Shown here: positions 51,733 to 60,036 of the stretch, one piece after another
Position numbering within the stretch: the stretch's first letter is position 1
Layout of the letters: every line of letters begins with the position of its first letter
Origin: Larkinella terrae
GTDB taxonomy: Bacteria; Bacteroidota; Bacteroidia; Cytophagales; Spirosomataceae
Direction of reading: 5' to 3'
Length of the DNA: 64,000 nt
Assembly (NCBI RefSeq): GCF_009668025.1
Contig: NZ_WJXZ01000004.1
Location: forward strand, 496,001-560,000
Notes under the pieces: generated by a model
The model's input: the letters and a program-made list of their open reading frames with translations, nothing else
Told to the model about the DNA's origin: nothing
Database searches by the model: none
Program-made: the position numbers and the translations under genes

Positions 51733-54411
51733 ATGAAAAAACCGCCCCGCTTTCCCGACCGCATCCTTACCTGGCTGGTGGCTCCGCACCTGCGCGAGGA
51801 GGTGCTGGGCGATTTGCACGAACGCTATCAGCTGCAAGTGCAGCGACTGGGCGAGGCAAAGGCCCGGCAGCGCTATTGGCGCGACGCGGGAACGTACGTG
51901 CGGCTGTCGGTGATGAAACGAAAACCAACGGACTATTCGACTACTTTTTTCCTGAACCCTGAAATGCTACGCAATTATGTAAAAATCGCCTTCCGGAACC
52001 TGGTCAAGAATACCGGTTTTTCCGCCATCAATATCGTTGGGCTGGCTCTGGGCATGATCTGCTGCCTGTTCATTTTTCTGTGGGTGCAGGACGAAAAAAG
52101 CGTCGATAATTTTCACGCCAGGGGCGACAACCTCTATACCGTTTACCAAACCATTTCGGCCAACGGAAAGGTGAACGGGACCTACAGTACCCCGGTGCGG
52201 GTGACGTCCGGCCAGCGCACCGGCTTTATGCTGGAAGATCTAAAAAACGCCGTTCCGGAAGTGAAACACCAGGCGTTTTATGCCACCGGCTACGAACTGC
52301 CCTGGGGGCATCCCGAGACATTTCAACTGGGCGATAAGAAATTCAAGCTGGAAGGCTCGCGGGCGGGCCGCGATTTCTTCAAAATATTCAGCTATCCGCT
52401 GCTGGCGGGTAATGCCGAAACCGCGCTGAGCGACATCAACGGGGTGGCCATTTCCCGGAAAATGGCGGAGCGGTTTTTCGGGACGCCCCGGAAGGCGATG
52501 GGAAAAAGCCTGCGGTACGAAAACCGGCTGGATTTTCGGGTGTCGGCGGTTTTTGAAAACCTGCCGGTGGAAAGCTCGCTGAAATTTGATTTTCTGCTCA
52601 ATTGGGAAGCACAGAATACCAAACTGGAATGGTCGTCCAACGAATTTCGCCTGTTTATTGAACTGGCCGAAAACGCGAACGTGCCGACGGTAGCGAACAA
52701 GATCAACCGGTTTCTCGAGCCGCGACTCACGAAGAATAAGGGAGTTACGACCCAAATCGGGCTGCAACGGTTTCGGGATCAATACCTGCACAGCACGTTT
52801 GTGAACGGAAAACCGGAAGGTGGCCGCATCGAATACGTGCAGATTTTCAGCGGGGTGGCTCTTTTTATCCTGATCATTGCCTGCATCAATTTCATGAATC
52901 TGGCCACGGCCCGCTCCGTCAAACGCGCGAAGGAAGTGGGCGTTCGGAAGGTGTTGGGTTCGACGCGGAGCCATCTCATCGGCCAGTTTTTTGGGGAAGC
53001 GGTTTTGCTCGCTTTTCTGGCCATGCTGCTCACCTTGATTCTGGTCGTGCTGCTAGTGCCGGTTTTCAATGAATTTACGGGAAAACAGATTCCGTTGCCC
53101 CTGGCGCAGGGTTCGTTCTGGCTGTCGTTGCTGGGACTGACGATTTTAACGGGCTTGCTGGCGGGCAGTTATCCGGCGCTATTTCTGTCGTCGCTGCAAC
53201 CGGTCCGGATTCTGAAAGGGATTCTCCGTTTCACGCGGGGTTCCGTCTGGTTTCGGCAGGGCTTAACGGTTTTTCAGTTTGGACTGGCCATTGTGCTGCT
53301 GGTGGCAACGCTCGTTGTTTCCCGGCAGACCAGCTACGTCCAGCACGCGCACCTGGGTTATGACCGCGAAAACCTGCTGTACGTTCGCATCGAAGGCAAT
53401 CTGGCGAATCAGCGCGGCTACACCCTTTTCAAAGAACAGGCTTCCCGAATGCCCGGTATTGTGATGATTGACCGCAGCAGCGAAGCTCCGCACACGATGG
53501 GGTTTGTGGTGGACGAACACGACGGATCGGCAGAAACCAAAACCGGGGAAGATGCCATCAACTGGGAGGGGAAAGAAAAGAATGCTTCCGTCGGTTTTAA
53601 ACCCACGTCCGTTGGCTTTGATTTTGTTAAACTCATGAATCTGAAACTGGCCGACGGGCGTAATTTCTCCAAAACCATCTCCACCGATTCGTCGGACGCT
53701 TTTCTGGTGAACGAAGAAGCCGTTCGGCAAATGGGGCTGAAAGAACCAATCGGCAAATGGGTGTCGGCCTGGCAAAAGAAAGGGCATATCATTGGCATTC
53801 TGAAAGATTACCACACGCATTCGCTGCATGAGCCCATTAAACCGCTGATTGTGGATGTGAAGGAATACGAATATTTCGGCGTGGTGCTGGTCCGGACCGA
53901 AGCCGGAAAAACCAAAGAAGCGCTGGCGAGTCTGCAAAAGGTTTACGGTGAAATCAATCCCAATTATCCGTTTGATTATCAATTTATTGACCAGGAATAC
54001 GAACGGCTTTACCGCAGTGAGCAGGTCATGGCGAAGCTCTCCAATGTGTTTGCGGTGCTGGCCATTCTGATTTCCTGTCTCGGGTTGCTGGGCCTGGTCA
54101 TGTTTTCGACCGAACAGCGCACCAAGGAAATTGGCATCCGGAAGGTGCTGGGAGCGTCGGTCGGTCAGATTGTGACGCTGTTTTCCCGCGATTTTCTCCG
54201 CCTGGTTCTAATTGCGATTCTGATTGCGTCGCCCATTGCCTGGTACGCGATGAACCAGTGGTTGCAGGGATTTGCCTATAAGGTGACCGTTGCCTGGTGG
54301 ATTTTCGCGCTTTCGGGCGCGGGCGCTCTGGCGATTACTTTGCTGACCATCAGCTTTCAAAGCATCAAAGCCGCGCTGGTAAATCCGGTGAAGTCACTTC
54401 GTTCCGAATGA
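51733..54411 (+). CDS. ABC transporter permease with N-terminal prefix domain, copy 1
   Basis: An 892-aa FtsX/MacB-type permease. The prefix domain (about 1-60) has PPRFPDRILTWLVAPHLREE and VLGDLHERY. A first membrane helix (about 97-118) leads to the MacB-type periplasmic domain, a block of three helices (about 375-500), a second periplasmic domain, and three C-terminal helices. EIGIRKVLGAS and KSIKAALVNPVKSLRSE-type ends are typical. The start is ATG 51733, since a TTG would lie within the repeat. No ATP-binding subunit is nearby; the partner ATPase must be elsewhere. It differs from copies 2 and 3 through most of its length but shares prefix and tail. Confidence 0.9.
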   Translation: MKKPPRFPDRILTWLVAPHLREEVLGDLHERYQLQVQRLGEAKARQRYWRDAGTYVRLSVMKRKPTDYSTTFFLNPEMLRNYVKIAFRNLVKNTGFSAINIVGLALGMICCLFIFLWVQDEKSVDNFHARGDNLYTVYQTISANGKVNGTYSTPVRVTSGQRTGFMLEDLKNAVPEVKHQAFYATGYELPWGHPETFQLGDKKFKLEGSRAGRDFFKIFSYPLLAGNAETALSDINGVAISRKMAERFFGTPRKAMGKSLRYENRLDFRVSAVFENLPVESSLKFDFLLNWEAQNTKLEWSSNEFRLFIELAENANVPTVANKINRFLEPRLTKNKGVTTQIGLQRFRDQYLHSTFVNGKPEGGRIEYVQIFSGVALFILIIACINFMNLATARSVKRAKEVGVRKVLGSTRSHLIGQFFGEAVLLAFLAMLLTLILVVLLVPVFNEFTGKQIPLPLAQGSFWLSLLGLTILTGLLAGSYPALFLSSLQPVRILKGILRFTRGSVWFRQGLTVFQFGLAIVLLVATLVVSRQTSYVQHAHLGYDRENLLYVRIEGNLANQRGYTLFKEQASRMPGIVMIDRSSEAPHTMGFVVDEHDGSAETKTGEDAINWEGKEKNASVGFKPTSVGFDFVKLMNLKLADGRNFSKTISTDSSDAFLVNEEAVRQMGLKEPIGKWVSAWQKKGHIIGILKDYHTHSLHEPIKPLIVDVKEYEYFGVVLVRTEAGKTKEALASLQKVYGEINPNYPFDYQFIDQEYERLYRSEQVMAKLSNVFAVLAILISCLGLLGLVMFSTEQRTKEIGIRKVLGASVGQIVTLFSRDFLRLVLIAILIASPIAWYAMNQWLQGFAYKVTVAWWIFALSGAGALAITLLTISFQSIKAALVNPVKSLRSE

Positions 54412-54538
54412 ACAATGAATAATGAACAATTAACCGCTGGGCGGCCTCGAATGAATAATGAAAAGGCTTGCGGTATCTGTTGTTCATATTCGCCAATTGG
54501 GTTACCTATTGTTCATTGTTAATTATTCATTGTTCATT
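54412..54538. repeat. Heptamer-built repeat between permease copies 1 and 2
   Basis: Left words AATGAAC, AATGAAT, AATGAAC start over the stop codon (from 54408). Right words (54510-54538) end at the ATG of copy 2. A perfect 17-bp inverted match joins the two ends (left AATGAACAATGAATAAT). Between them is about 80 bp of unrelated sequence. Confidence 0.8.
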
Positions 54539-57220
54539 ATGAGCCCCAAACCGCCCCGCATCCCCGACCGCATCCTTAGCTGGCTCATTGCTCCGCACCT
54601 GCGCGAGGAGGTGCTGGGCGATATGCACGAGCGGTTTTTCCGGCGGGCCGAATCCCTGGGGGAAGCGACGGCCCGACGGCGGTACTGGCGGGATACTTTG
54701 ACGTATGTACGACCCGGTTTTATCAAACGTATACGACCGGTCGGCGTGCCGCACCACCGGCGATTCGAAGAACTTTCCTCACCTTCTTTCTTCAAAAGGG
54801 CTATGATTCAGAATTATTTAAAAATCGCCTGGCGGAACGTCCGCAACCAGCCCGCACTTTCGTTCCTGAATGTCTTCGGACTGGCGCTGGGACTGGCGAG
54901 TTGTCTGCTGATCACCCTGTATGTGGTCGATGAACTGAGTTATGATCGTTTCCACAAAAAAGCTGACCGGATTTACCGCGTCGATATCGATGCAGTTTTT
55001 GGCGGAACCGAACAACGCCTGACGCAGGTCGGTGATCCGATCGGGCCGACCTTACAGAAAGACTATCCGCAAGTCGAGGCATACGTCCGGTTTTACAATG
55101 TAAACGCGTCAAAACTGGTACGAAATGGCCAAGAAATTATTGATGAACGCCGGTCGGTGCATGCCGATCCGACCTTGTTCGACGTATTTACATTCCCGGC
55201 CTTGTACGGAAATACCAAAACCGCCCTGGATGCGCCGAATTCCGTCGTCATCACCGAATCAACTGCCCGGCGCTATTTCGGAACGCCCGATGCGGTCGGG
55301 AAACCGCTGGAAGTCAACCGGTCGCTTTACACCATAACGGCGGTGATCCGCGATATGCCGCAGAATTCGCATTTTCATTTTGATTTTATCTTCCCGATGA
55401 AAGCCGTCACCTACGACTGGGGAAATTTCCTGACCAGCAATTTTCAGACGTACGTGGTTCTGAAAGAGGGTGTTCATTACCAGGAATTTAATCGGAATTT
55501 CGCGCAGGTTATCGAGAGATACTTTTTTCCGCAGGCACAACAACACATGAAGATGAGCAGCGCGGAAGACTTTAACCGGGGGGGCAACAAGCTGGTCTTT
55601 GCCTTATTTCCACTAACTGATATCCACCTGCGCTCGGATCGGCAGGATGAGTTGGAAGCCAACGGCAACATTCAGTTTGTCTATATTTTTTCCGCCATAG
55701 CTCTATTCGTTTTGCTGATTGCCTGCGTCAACTTCATGAATCTATCGACGGCCCGGTCGGCCAAACGCGCCAGGGAGGTTGGTATTCGGAAAACGATGGG
55801 GACCAACCGCCCGGCCCTGATCGGCCAGTTCCTGACAGAATCGACGCTGACGGTGTTTTTTTCGCTGCTGCTGGCGCTGGGAATCACAGCTGCGGGAATG
55901 CCGTTTTTTAACGAGCTGGCCGCTAAATCGCTGTCGGTCAATCAACTGTTTATGTTTCCGGTTTTACCCGTTCTGCTGTTGATTCCGCTGGTCGTCGGGC
56001 TGCTGGCGGGCAGTTATCCGGCGTTTTTTCTGTCCGGTTTCAAACCCGTAGCGGTTTTGAAAGGGTCCATTGGCAGCGGTTTTCGGAAGAGCAATTTCCG
56101 GAATGCGCTGGTGGTTTTTCAGTTTGCCACGTCGGTGATGCTGATCATCGGCACGCTCATCATTTACCGCCAGCTCAACTACATCCAGACGAGAGATATT
56201 GGCTTCAATAAACAACAGGTTCTGATTGTCAACGGCACTCACGCCCTGGGATCGAATATAGAACCGTTTAAGAATGAATTACTTACCCTTCCAAATGTGG
56301 TAGCCGGTACCTTAAGCGGTTTTCTGCCGGTTTCTTCATCGGCGCGCAACGGCCTGACGTTATCAAAGGTGCCTGTCAGCTCGCCCGATAACATGTTTGA
56401 CACCCAAAACTGGTTTGTTGACTACGATTACCTCAAAACGATGGGTATGACCCTGACGCAGGGCCGCAATTTTTCCAAAGACTTTGGGTCGGACGCCAGT
56501 GCCGTCGTCATCAATGAGTCGTTGGCGAAACTCCTCGGTTATCAGAATCCCGTGGGGCAGAAAATCTATCCGGTCAGCAACGGAACGGCCACGCCCTTTA
56601 CCATCATTGGCGTGGTGAAGGATTTCAACTACGAATCGCTGCGCCAGACCGTTAGTCCGCTGCTTTTTTCGCTGCGTTCCAACACCGAACTGGCGTCGTT
56701 CCGGGTCAACACGCAGGATCTTCCGAAGCTGTTGCAACAGGTCGAAGCCGTCTGGAAAAAATTCCCGACCGGCGCGCAGTTCAGCTACCGGTTTATGGAC
56801 GAAGCCTTCGATACGATGTACCGGGCCGAGCAGCGGGTCGGGCAAATTGCGCTGACGTTTGCCGGGCTCGCCATCCTGATTGCCTGCCTGGGCTTGTTCG
56901 GGCTGGCCACCTACATGGCCGAGCAGCGGACCAAAGAGATTGGCATTCGGAAAGTGCTGGGGGCCAGCGCGGGCGGGATCGTGACGCTGCTTTCCCGCGA
57001 TTTCCTGAAGCTGGTATTGATTGCCATCCTGGTGGCGTCGCCGGTGGCCTGGTACGTCATGAACCGGTGGTTGCAGGAGTTTGCGTACAAAATCAACATG
57101 GAGTGGTGGGTGTTTGCCGTTGCCGGTTTACTCGCCATCGGTATTGCGCTGCTGACGGTGAGTTTTCAGAGTATCAAAGCCGCGCTGATGAATCCGGTGA
57201 AGTCACTTCGTTCCGAATGA
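54539..57220 (+). CDS. ABC transporter permease with N-terminal prefix domain, copy 2
   Basis: An 893-aa paralogue of the preceding gene. The prefix has RILSWLIAPHLREEVLGDMH (about residues 11-30) and ERFFRRAESLG. The first helix is LNVFGLALGLASCLLITLYV. The MacB-type domains and four further membrane helices lie as in copy 1. The C-terminal helix block has GIRKVLGASAGGIVTLLSRDF. A 68-nt stretch at 54581-54648 is identical to 57375-57442 of copy 3, and a 42-nt stretch over the stop codon (57191-57232) is identical to copy 1 (54382-54423). Start at ATG 54539, directly behind a repeat. Its substrate is unknown; MacB relatives export peptides or lipoproteins. Confidence 0.9.
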   Translation: MSPKPPRIPDRILSWLIAPHLREEVLGDMHERFFRRAESLGEATARRRYWRDTLTYVRPGFIKRIRPVGVPHHRRFEELSSPSFFKRAMIQNYLKIAWRNVRNQPALSFLNVFGLALGLASCLLITLYVVDELSYDRFHKKADRIYRVDIDAVFGGTEQRLTQVGDPIGPTLQKDYPQVEAYVRFYNVNASKLVRNGQEIIDERRSVHADPTLFDVFTFPALYGNTKTALDAPNSVVITESTARRYFGTPDAVGKPLEVNRSLYTITAVIRDMPQNSHFHFDFIFPMKAVTYDWGNFLTSNFQTYVVLKEGVHYQEFNRNFAQVIERYFFPQAQQHMKMSSAEDFNRGGNKLVFALFPLTDIHLRSDRQDELEANGNIQFVYIFSAIALFVLLIACVNFMNLSTARSAKRAREVGIRKTMGTNRPALIGQFLTESTLTVFFSLLLALGITAAGMPFFNELAAKSLSVNQLFMFPVLPVLLLIPLVVGLLAGSYPAFFLSGFKPVAVLKGSIGSGFRKSNFRNALVVFQFATSVMLIIGTLIIYRQLNYIQTRDIGFNKQQVLIVNGTHALGSNIEPFKNELLTLPNVVAGTLSGFLPVSSSARNGLTLSKVPVSSPDNMFDTQNWFVDYDYLKTMGMTLTQGRNFSKDFGSDASAVVINESLAKLLGYQNPVGQKIYPVSNGTATPFTIIGVVKDFNYESLRQTVSPLLFSLRSNTELASFRVNTQDLPKLLQQVEAVWKKFPTGAQFSYRFMDEAFDTMYRAEQRVGQIALTFAGLAILIACLGLFGLATYMAEQRTKEIGIRKVLGASAGGIVTLLSRDFLKLVLIAILVASPVAWYVMNRWLQEFAYKINMEWWVFAVAGLLAIGIALLTVSFQSIKAALMNPVKSLRSE

Positions 57221-57318
57221 ACAATGAATAATTAAAAATGAACAGGCTTTGCGATTTCTGGTGTTCGAGTTCATTCGGGGCCGCTCGGCGGTTCATTGTT
57301 AATTATTCATTGTTCATT
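57216..57318. repeat. Heptamer-built hairpin between permease copies 2 and 3
   Basis: Perfect 20-bp arms at 57216-57235, which include the TGA stop of copy 2, and 57299-57318. The spacer is 63 nt. Copy 3 starts 15 nt further on, after another TTCATT. Confidence 0.85.
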
Positions 57319-57332
57319 ATAAAGCGTTCATT

Positions 57333-59936
57333 ATGCCCCCGCTACCGCCCCGTTTTCCTGATCGAATCCTCTCTTGGCTCATTGCTCCGCACCTGCGCGA
57401 GGAGGTGCTGGGCGATATGCACGAGCGGTTTTTCCGGCGGGCTGAACAATTGGGGGAGGTCAAAGCCCGGCGACGGTACTGGCGCGACATGCTGGCGTAT
57501 TGCCGCCCGGCTTTTATCAAACGACAACCTGAAGAATTTCCGAATCCAACTTCGATTGCTATGTTACGTAATCATTTCAAAATGGCGTTCCGCAACCTGA
57601 TCGGCGGGAAGAGCTTCTCCTTTATTAACATTGCCGGGCTGGCGGTGGGCATGGCCGGGGCCGTGCTGATTCTCCTGTGGCTGCACAATGAAATCAGCTT
57701 TGATCAGTTTCATGCCAACAAGGACCGTCTTTATCAGGTATACGGCCTGACGGGGAATACGGATGGTGCGCCGTTTGCAATTCCGATTACGTCGCAACCA
57801 TTGGCACCCGCTTTAAAAAAGGATTATCCGGAAGTGGAAGCAACCGCGCGGGTGGCCGCCAATGACAAATTTCTGCTGACCGTCGACAACAAAAGTTTTA
57901 CCGGAATTGAAGGAAATATGGTCGATCCGGCTTTTCTGCAGCTATTCAGTTTTCCGCTGGTAGCCGGTTCGCCCAGTGATCAACTGATTGATATTCATTC
58001 CATTGTGATTACCGAAAAACTGGCCCGGAAATTATTTGGTACGGACGACGCCCTGCACAAAACCATTCGGCTTGATTCGGAGGATAATTTCACCGTGACC
58101 GGCGTTTTAAAAGACCTGCCGCCGAATACCCGGTTTACGTTTGAATACCTCCTGCCGTGGGATTATGTGAAGAAAATCGGCTGGAGCAATGAAAGCTGGC
58201 TCAGCAACAATACGCCAACCTATGTTCTGCTCAAACCCAATACGAACGGTGCGGCTTTCAGTGAAAAGATCAAAGACCTGACCCGCCGGTATGCGGGCCG
58301 CACGGATGTCTGGACGCACTTTCTTTTTCCGCTCGACCAATGGCATTTGTATGCGCGCTTTGAAAATGGAAAACCGGTCGGTGGGCGCATCGAAACCGTG
58401 CGGATTTTCGGTCTGATTGCCGCTTTTATTGTCCTGATTGCCTGCATCAATTTCATGAATCTGAGTACGGCCCGCTCGGAGAAACGGGCGAAGGAAATCG
58501 GAGTGCGGAAGGTCGCCGGAGCGGGTCGCGGTTTGTTAATCGGGCAATTTATTGTCGAAGCGTTTTTGACGACTGTGGTGGGCGGTTTTTTCGCCCTGCT
58601 GCTCGTTCAACTGGCATTACCGGTTTTCAATACGCTCGTGAACGCCCAGCTTGCCATTCCGTATTCGAGTTATGGTTTCTGGCTTTCGGCGCTCGGTTTC
58701 ATGCTGTTGACGGGTTTGCTGGCCGGGAGTTATCCCGCCTTTTACCTGTCTTCGTTCCAGCCGATCAGCATGTTTAACCAGCAGTTCAAAAAAGCCCGGC
58801 TGGGGCTGTCGCCAAGGAAGTTTCTGGTCGTGCTCCAGTTTACGTTTGCGATCATTCTGGTGATTGCCACGATTGTGGTTCGCGATCAGATTATTTTTGC
58901 GCAGGAACGTGATAAAGGCTATGCCAACAACGACCTGATTCGGGTGGATTTTGTGGGCGATATTGAAAAGAATTACCTGGCAATCAAGCAGGAACTGATC
59001 CATTCAGGGGTGGCCGAATCCGTTACGAAAACCATGTCGAGCGTCACGAAGGTGGGTTCGCGGACCTGGGGATTGCGGTGGACGGGCGAAGACCCTGCCG
59101 ATACCAATACATCTATTTCGCTGTTCAGTGCCGATGCCGATCTCGTCAAAACCGCTGGCCTGAAGTTAATTGAGGGGCGGGATATTGACATTGAAAAGTA
59201 TCCTGCGGACAGCTTTTCCGTCCTGTTGAACGAATCCGCCGTCAAACTGATGGGGTTCAAAAATCCGGTCGGGCAAGTCATTACACAACCCTATTCCGGG
59301 CAAACCTGGCGCGTAGTGGGCGTCGTGAAAGATTACATCGTCGATTCGCCCTACGCCAAAATTCCACCGATCGTGATTGAAGGGGCCGGTGCCTGGTTTA
59401 GCACGATGCACATCAAATTCAAACCGGGGGCTGACACGTCCGACAAGCTGGAGAAAACCGAAGAGATATTCAGGAAATACAATGCGGCTTATCCGTTCGA
59501 TTATCAATTCATCGATCAGGAATATGCCCGCAATTTCGACAACGAACAGCGCACCAAAACCCTGGCGGGGCTTTTTGCGGCTCTGGCCATCCTGATTTCG
59601 TGTCTGGGACTCTTTGGCCTGACCTCATTTACCGTCGAACAGCGCCGAAAGGAAATCGGCATCCGCAAAGTGCTGGGGTCGACGGTCGGGCAAATCGTCG
59701 CGTTTTTATCCAAAGACTTTCTCAAGCTGGTGCTGGTCGCGTTCGGCATTGCCATTCCGATCACCTGGTACGCCATGAACCAGTGGTTGCAGGATTTTAC
59801 GTACCGCATTGGTATTTCCTGGTGGATTTTTGCCGTCGCCGGAATAATCGCAGTTCTAATTGCCTTATTAACCGTCAGTTTTCACACCATCAAAGCCGCG
59901 TTGATGAATCCCGTTCGCTCGCTACGCTCGGAATGA
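57333..59936 (+). CDS. ABC transporter permease with N-terminal prefix domain, copy 3
   Basis: An 867-aa third paralogue, slightly shorter than copies 1 and 2 in the region after the first membrane helix. It has the prefix domain PPRFPDRILSWLIAPHLREE, GLAVGMAGAVLILLWL as the first helix, MacB-type periplasmic domains, and GIRKVLGSTVGQIVAFLSKDF near the end. The tail AALMNPVRSLRSE matches the other copies. Start at ATG 57333. The gene ends convergently with mscS across a perfect 30-bp hairpin. Whether the three copies form homo- or hetero-pairs cannot be told. Confidence 0.9.
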   Translation: MPPLPPRFPDRILSWLIAPHLREEVLGDMHERFFRRAEQLGEVKARRRYWRDMLAYCRPAFIKRQPEEFPNPTSIAMLRNHFKMAFRNLIGGKSFSFINIAGLAVGMAGAVLILLWLHNEISFDQFHANKDRLYQVYGLTGNTDGAPFAIPITSQPLAPALKKDYPEVEATARVAANDKFLLTVDNKSFTGIEGNMVDPAFLQLFSFPLVAGSPSDQLIDIHSIVITEKLARKLFGTDDALHKTIRLDSEDNFTVTGVLKDLPPNTRFTFEYLLPWDYVKKIGWSNESWLSNNTPTYVLLKPNTNGAAFSEKIKDLTRRYAGRTDVWTHFLFPLDQWHLYARFENGKPVGGRIETVRIFGLIAAFIVLIACINFMNLSTARSEKRAKEIGVRKVAGAGRGLLIGQFIVEAFLTTVVGGFFALLLVQLALPVFNTLVNAQLAIPYSSYGFWLSALGFMLLTGLLAGSYPAFYLSSFQPISMFNQQFKKARLGLSPRKFLVVLQFTFAIILVIATIVVRDQIIFAQERDKGYANNDLIRVDFVGDIEKNYLAIKQELIHSGVAESVTKTMSSVTKVGSRTWGLRWTGEDPADTNTSISLFSADADLVKTAGLKLIEGRDIDIEKYPADSFSVLLNESAVKLMGFKNPVGQVITQPYSGQTWRVVGVVKDYIVDSPYAKIPPIVIEGAGAWFSTMHIKFKPGADTSDKLEKTEEIFRKYNAAYPFDYQFIDQEYARNFDNEQRTKTLAGLFAALAILISCLGLFGLTSFTVEQRRKEIGIRKVLGSTVGQIVAFLSKDFLKLVLVAFGIAIPITWYAMNQWLQDFTYRIGISWWIFAVAGIIAVLIALLTVSFHTIKAALMNPVRSLRSE

Positions 59937-59953
59937 ATGGCACTGCCCGTGCC

Positions 59954-60027
59954 AAATGAACAATTAACAATGAATAATGAACATCAGTACGTTACCCTGT
60001 TCATTATTCATTGTTAATTGTTCATTT
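59954..60027. terminator. Perfect 30-bp heptamer hairpin between convergent permease 3 and mscS
   Basis: Arms 59954-59983 and 59998-60027 are exactly complementary, with a 14-nt loop. Words are AATGAAC, AATTAAC, AATGAAT, AATGAAC. It probably ends transcripts from both sides and belongs to the same repeat family as those in the permease array. Confidence 0.85.
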
Positions 60028-60036
60028 AAATTTTGT

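Noticed and set aside
51631-60027. AT-rich tandem repeats as a CRISPR array or origin iterons
   Set aside because: There are no unique spacers of constant length, no cas genes, and the repeats fold as hairpins at gene borders rather than forming one array.
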